Shown here: positions 14,578-16,821 of the stretch, piece by piece
Layout of the letters: each line of letters starts with the position of its first letter
Numbering within the stretch: the stretch's first letter is position 1
Assembly: GCA_035651635.1 (NCBI GenBank)
Contig: DASRFK010000151.1
Coordinates: 1 to 16,821 of the forward strand
Source: JANXQE01 sp035651635
GTDB lineage: Bacteria > Verrucomicrobiota > Verrucomicrobiia > Limisphaerales > UBA8199
Reading direction: 5' to 3'
Length of the DNA stretch: 16,821 nt
Program-made: the position numbers and the translations under genes
The notes under the pieces: generated by a model
The model's database searches: none
What the model saw: the letters and a program-made list of their open reading frames with translations, nothing else
Told to the model about the DNA's origin: nothing

Positions 14578-14946
14578 TCAGTCGACGCTAATTTTGCGCG
14601 GCTTAACGCGTTCGGACTTCGGCAGACTCAGAGTCAGGACGCCTTGTTCCATCCGAGCGCTCACCTTGGCGGTATCGATCGCCGGGTCCAATTCGAAAAC
14701 GCGACGGAACCCGGACTCCTGCGATTCGCGGAAGAGCGCTTCGCCCGGAGGCGGTTGTAGTTGCCGATGGCCAGTTATGGTCAATTCGGTGCCCTCGAGG
14801 GTGATCTCCAGCCCTTCTTTACTCACGCCCGGCATTTCGGCTTCGAGAACATAACCATCTTTGGTTTCAAAGATGTTGACTTCGGGCGAAATGAATGTGG
14901 TTGCGCGCTCGGTCGCGCGAGGTTCTTTCTGCAAAGTAGCATTCAT
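14578..14946 (-). CDS. small heat-shock protein, Hsp20/alpha-crystallin family (downstream copy)
   Basis: 122 residues. It is an ATP-independent holdase chaperone of the cytoplasm that binds unfolding proteins. The start ATG (14944-14946) is supported by a Shine-Dalgarno AAAGGA 8 nt upstream. The alpha-crystallin domain spans about residues 19-112: P-E-V-N-I-F-E-T near the start, A-E-M-P-G-V, and the conserved G-V-L at 102-104 inside Q-G-V-L-T-L-S-L-P-K. A C-terminal I-x-I/V oligomerisation motif (I-S-V, 119-121) follows. The N-terminal arm is very short (about 18 residues) compared with the upstream copy, which may alter oligomer size. It is second in a two-gene operon, 50 nt after the other Hsp20 gene, and is followed by a strong terminator. 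Confidence 0.95.
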   Translation of the reverse strand: MNATLQKEPRATERATTFISPEVNIFETKDGYVLEAEMPGVSKEGLEITLEGTELTITGHRQLQPPPGEALFRESQESGFRRVFELDPAIDTAKVSARMEQGVLTLSLPKSERVKPRKISVD

Positions 14947-14954
14947 GAATTAAA

Positions 14955-14960
14955 TCCTTT
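14955..14960 (-). promoter_or_regulatory. Shine-Dalgarno of the downstream Hsp20 gene
   Basis: Minus-strand AAAGGA ends 8 nt before the ATG. It is the clearest ribosome binding site in front of an accepted gene in this window and fixes the 14946 start. Confidence 0.75.
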
Positions 14961-14996
14961 CGTTGAATGTTAAATGTTCGGTTCGGTTGTTCCGGC

Positions 14997-15470
14997 TCAG
15001 CTCACGCTCACGTCGATGTGTTTGGGCTTGGCTTCCTCGGCTTTGGGCAAAGTGACGTTGAGAATCCCGTCCTTGTACTGGGCCTTGATGCGGTCCACCG
15101 CTACCGGCGTCGGAAGGCCGATCGTTCGTTGGAACCGGCCGAAAAACCGCTCCGAGCGATATACCTCGGCGTTGTTATTCGGGTCGTGCGCGCTCTTGCG
15201 CTCGCCGGAAACGCTCAAACTGCCATTGTGCAGCGACAGGTCGATGTCTTCCTTGCGCATCCCCGGCAGTTCCGCACGGACGTATACATTATCCTTGTCC
15301 TCATAGACGTCGAACGCCGGGGTCCATCCACTCAGCAATTGAGAAGAGCGCGCCAACTCGGCTAACGGGGCCTCAAAAAGGCGATCGATCTCATCACGAA
15401 GGGTTGTGAGCCGGCCGAAACCAGGCCAAACGGACAGTTCAGGTCTTTGCCATCTTGCTAGATTGTTCAT
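14997..15470 (-). CDS. small heat-shock protein, Hsp20/alpha-crystallin family (upstream copy)
   Basis: 157 residues. It has a longer N-terminal arm than its neighbour, with W-P-G-F-G-R-L and L-R-D-E-I-D-R-L-F (residues 15-32), typical of bacterial Hsp20. The alpha-crystallin domain covers about 52-145: P-A-F-D-V-Y-E, A-E-L-P-G-M, E-D-I-D-L-S-L, S-G-E-R and the conserved G-I-L (135-137) in D-G-I-L-N-V-T-L-P-K. The C-terminal I-x-I/V motif is I-D-V (152-154). Start ATG 15468-15470 has a weak AGAAAGG about 11 nt upstream. It is the first gene of the two-gene stress operon. It differs clearly from the downstream copy, so the pair is not a recent duplicate. It acts as a cytoplasmic holdase feeding DnaK/ClpB-type refolding, by family knowledge. 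Confidence 0.96.
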   Translation of the reverse strand: MNNLARWQRPELSVWPGFGRLTTLRDEIDRLFEAPLAELARSSQLLSGWTPAFDVYEDKDNVYVRAELPGMRKEDIDLSLHNGSLSVSGERKSAHDPNNNAEVYRSERFFGRFQRTIGLPTPVAVDRIKAQYKDGILNVTLPKAEEAKPKHIDVSVS

Positions 15471-15640
15471 ATATCAGAAAACCTTTCTTTTTATCAAGTT
15501 TACGCTGCTCTAGATAGCCATGCGCGTGCCAAAAGTCGTGCGCCCCACGTCGAATTTATAAGTAATTAATGTATAACATATTGCGTTATAAATAGCATTT
15601 CCGTGCAAACGTAAAATAGGGACAATATTGCGCGATTTGA
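15471..15640 (-). promoter_or_regulatory. AT-rich promoter/operator region of the Hsp20 operon
   Basis: An AT-rich island (15551-15600) lies in an otherwise GC-rich window. It contains a 6-bp inverted repeat tataac/gttata with a 7-nt spacer (15572-15590) and a repeated 8-mer atattgcg (15578-15585 and 15625-15632). TATAAA/TATAAC-like -10 candidates exist on the minus strand, but I could not pair them with a good -35. I found no CIRCE element and no convincing sigma-32 promoter. The operator idea is inference. Confidence 0.4.
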
Positions 15641-15801
15641 ATCGGCAATGCACAATGTATTTGGGACAAAATGGCTCATCTCCCCGCAACCAGCTCAGGC
15701 AACCGGTTGATGCCGAACTGGACTCATTTGCCCGATCCAGTTCATGAATCGCTGCTTCGGTTCTCGAGGCCCGCGCCCGTGTCGCGCTTGCGTTTTGGAC
15801 T

Positions 15802-15825
15802 GCGGCAGTCTTCTGCCGCTTTTTT
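15802..15825 (+). terminator. 7-bp hairpin with T6 tail upstream of the S8 peptidase gene
   Basis: A perfect stem gcggcag (15802-15808) / ctgccgc (15813-15819) with loop tctt is followed directly by six Ts (15820-15825). This has the form of a plus-strand rho-independent terminator, but no plus-strand gene ends just before it; the nearest, at 14465, is over 1.3 kb upstream with the Hsp20 operon between. It could end a leader RNA or small RNA, attenuate the peptidase gene starting 97 nt further on, or be a dispersed palindromic repeat, since from memory similar ggactgcggcag-type hairpins recur in Verrucomicrobial genomes. Confidence 0.5.
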
Positions 15826-15921
15826 CGGCTTCCAGCCACGACCGACACTAATCGCACCTCCTTGCTCATTGCGAATTGAAGCGAACTTGGGCAGCCTTGT
15901 CTCCGGCCCTGATCCTGAACC

Positions 15922-16821
15922 ATGACGCTTTTCGAAAATGCAGCGGGCATAGTAGGCGCTGAGGCAACGAGGCGGAAATTGGAGATACTACGAGCAAGGC
16001 TCCGTCGCGTGAGATCGGCGGGTACCATTTCGAAACACGTTCTAAAGGGTTTACTCGAACTCAGCGTAATTGTTCTGGCTTGCTGGAATCCATCTGGGCT
16101 TGGCGGCACAATTGATACTGGTCCAGCGCCACTCGCTGGCCAATATCGAACCGATCAGATCCTGATCATGCCGGCGGCGGGAACAGTTACTTCGCGCCTG
16201 GCTCAGTTTCATGTCGCGCAAGGGGCCAAAGTCATGAATCGGCTTGAAACGTCGGGTGGGCTGGAAATCGTGTCGGTCCCAGCGGGTGAAACGGTGCTGG
16301 ACTTGGTCGCGAAGTACCAACGCAGCGGGTTGGTACAATTTGCCGAACCGGATTACCTGCGGCATCTGGATCTCACAATGCCCAATGACCCGAAATTCGT
16401 GGACGGCAGCCTCTGGGCATTGGAGAACTATGGGCAGGCTGGCGGACTACCTCACGCCGACATCGATGCGCCGGCGGCGTGGGACGTGGTGACCTCCGCG
16501 CCGAATGTCATCGTGGCAGTGCTCGATACGGGCATACGCTACACACACGAGGATCTCGCCGCCAATACGTGGGTCAATTCCGTCGACGGCGGTCATGGCA
16601 CCAACAGCTTTGCAGGTACGAATGATCCCAACGATGACCAGGGCCACGGAACGATTATGGCCGGAGTCATTGGCGCGGTGGGAAACAATGGCAAAGGGGT
16701 GGTGGGCGTGGCCTGGAAGGTCCAGCTTATGGCCTGTAAGTGTTTCAACAGCGCAGAGCTGAGCAGCGACTCGGCCATCGTTGCGGCCATCGACTACGCA
16801 CGGCTGAACGGCGCACGCATT
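15922..16821 (+). CDS. subtilisin-like serine peptidase (S8), N-terminal part, 3' incomplete
   Basis: The frame is open from ATG 15922 to the window end (300 codons). An I9-like prosegment spans about residues 79-155 (D-Q-I-L-I-M-P, V-A-Q-G-A-K-V, F-A-E-P-D-Y, then P-N-D-P-K-F). The S8 catalytic domain follows: catalytic Asp202 in V-I-V-A-V-L-D-T-G-I and His242 in D-Q-G-H-G-T-I-M-A-G, then G-N-N-G-K-G-V-V-G-V-A-W and M-A-C-K-C-F-N-S. The catalytic Ser lies beyond the window. In the usual H-G-T-H-V-A-G, the second His is Ile. The export signal is unclear: a hydrophobic stretch at 40-53 contains Glu46 and ends V-L-A-C, a poor lipobox. GTG 16009, with aagg about 9 nt upstream, is an alternative start that puts this stretch nearer the N-terminus. 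Probably secreted; substrate unknown. Confidence 0.9.
   Translation, partial: MTLFENAAGIVGAEATRRKLEILRARLRRVRSAGTISKHVLKGLLELSVIVLACWNPSGLGGTIDTGPAPLAGQYRTDQILIMPAAGTVTSRLAQFHVAQGAKVMNRLETSGGLEIVSVPAGETVLDLVAKYQRSGLVQFAEPDYLRHLDLTMPNDPKFVDGSLWALENYGQAGGLPHADIDAPAAWDVVTSAPNVIVAVLDTGIRYTHEDLAANTWVNSVDGGHGTNSFAGTNDPNDDQGHGTIMAGVIGAVGNNGKGVVGVAWKVQLMACKCFNSAELSSDSAIVAAIDYARLNGARI

Larger units (their letters stand above)
15471..15921. other. divergent spacer between the Hsp20 operon and the S8 peptidase gene
   Basis: 451 bp with no gene I can support. The left part is the AT-rich Hsp20 regulatory region. The right part is GC-rich, with a T-tailed hairpin (15802-15825) and a perfect minus-strand Shine-Dalgarno-like AAGGAGGT (15856-15863). 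Open frames cross this region on both strands (minus 15510-16109, plus 15671-15925), but their compositions look unlike real proteins. Confidence 0.5.

Noticed and set aside
15471..15600. CIRCE or sigma-32 heat-shock signals upstream of the Hsp20 genes
   Set aside because: I looked for TTAGCACTC-N9-GAGTGCTAA and CTTGAA/CCCCAT pairs on the minus strand and found no acceptable match.
15671..15925. 84-codon plus-strand ORF before the S8 gene
   Set aside because: Composition is low-complexity and Pro/Arg/Ser-rich, the frame runs through the T-tailed hairpin, and there is no ribosome binding site or family match.
15510..16109. 199-codon minus-strand ORF over the Hsp20 promoter region and S8 start
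   Set aside because: It overlaps the start of the well-supported S8 gene and the AT-rich regulatory region, and no family is recognised. Only its internal GTG with a strong Shine-Dalgarno merits a check.

Overview
The protein families suggest a Verrucomicrobiota bacterium, most likely of the Pedosphaera/Limisphaerales type. This is inferred from family knowledge, with no database search. The indicators are giant secreted proteins built from PPC-like, CARDB and putative-Ig repeats; a LamG-Ig-Ig-LamG secreted protein; C-termini ending in an FFR-type motif; a GYF_2/DUF4190/H-X9-DG pseudopilin-like protein; and an S8 peptidase with a 'GVVGVAW..Q(L/I)MACKCFNS' stretch. Spacers also hold low-complexity and hairpin repeats of a kind I associate with such genomes. 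I saw no RNA gene, CRISPR array, transposase or phage gene.

Layout. (1) 2-10939, + strand: the 3' 3645 codons of a giant extracellular repeat protein whose start lies upstream of the window. Domain order is six ~207-aa PPC-like units, six ~131-aa CARDB units, several Ig-like/carboxypeptidase-regulatory-like domains, a cysteine cluster, a segment with an HELTH motif, an FN3-like domain, three ~97-aa putative-Ig repeats, a cohesin-like domain, and a C-terminal domain ending in FFR. (2) 10940-11295: spacer with 10-bp tandem repeats and several small hairpins. (3) 11296-13575, +: secreted LamG-Ig-Ig-LamG protein. (4) 13593-14465, +, only 17 nt downstream: an inner-membrane GYF_2-DUF4190-pseudopilin-like chimera. 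(5) 14466-14577: convergent spacer with an AT-rich repeat and a strong terminator for the opposite strand. (6) 15470-14578, - strand: two tandem small heat-shock proteins (Hsp20). (7) 15471-15921: divergent spacer with an AT-rich regulatory stretch and a 7-bp hairpin followed by six Ts. (8) 15922 to the window end, +: the N-terminal part of a subtilisin-like S8 peptidase with an I9-like prosegment; the catalytic Asp and His are visible and the Ser lies beyond the window.

The + strand genes are mostly envelope or extracellular: a huge adhesive or scaffold protein, a lectin-like protein with a possibly co-transcribed membrane/pseudopilin-like partner, and a secreted protease. The two Hsp20 genes form an unrelated cytoplasmic stress operon. 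The best candidates for novelty are the giant protein (Cys cluster, HELTH motif, cohesin-like module), the GYF_2-DUF4190-pseudopilin fusion, and the C-terminal FFR domain shared by two adjacent secreted proteins.
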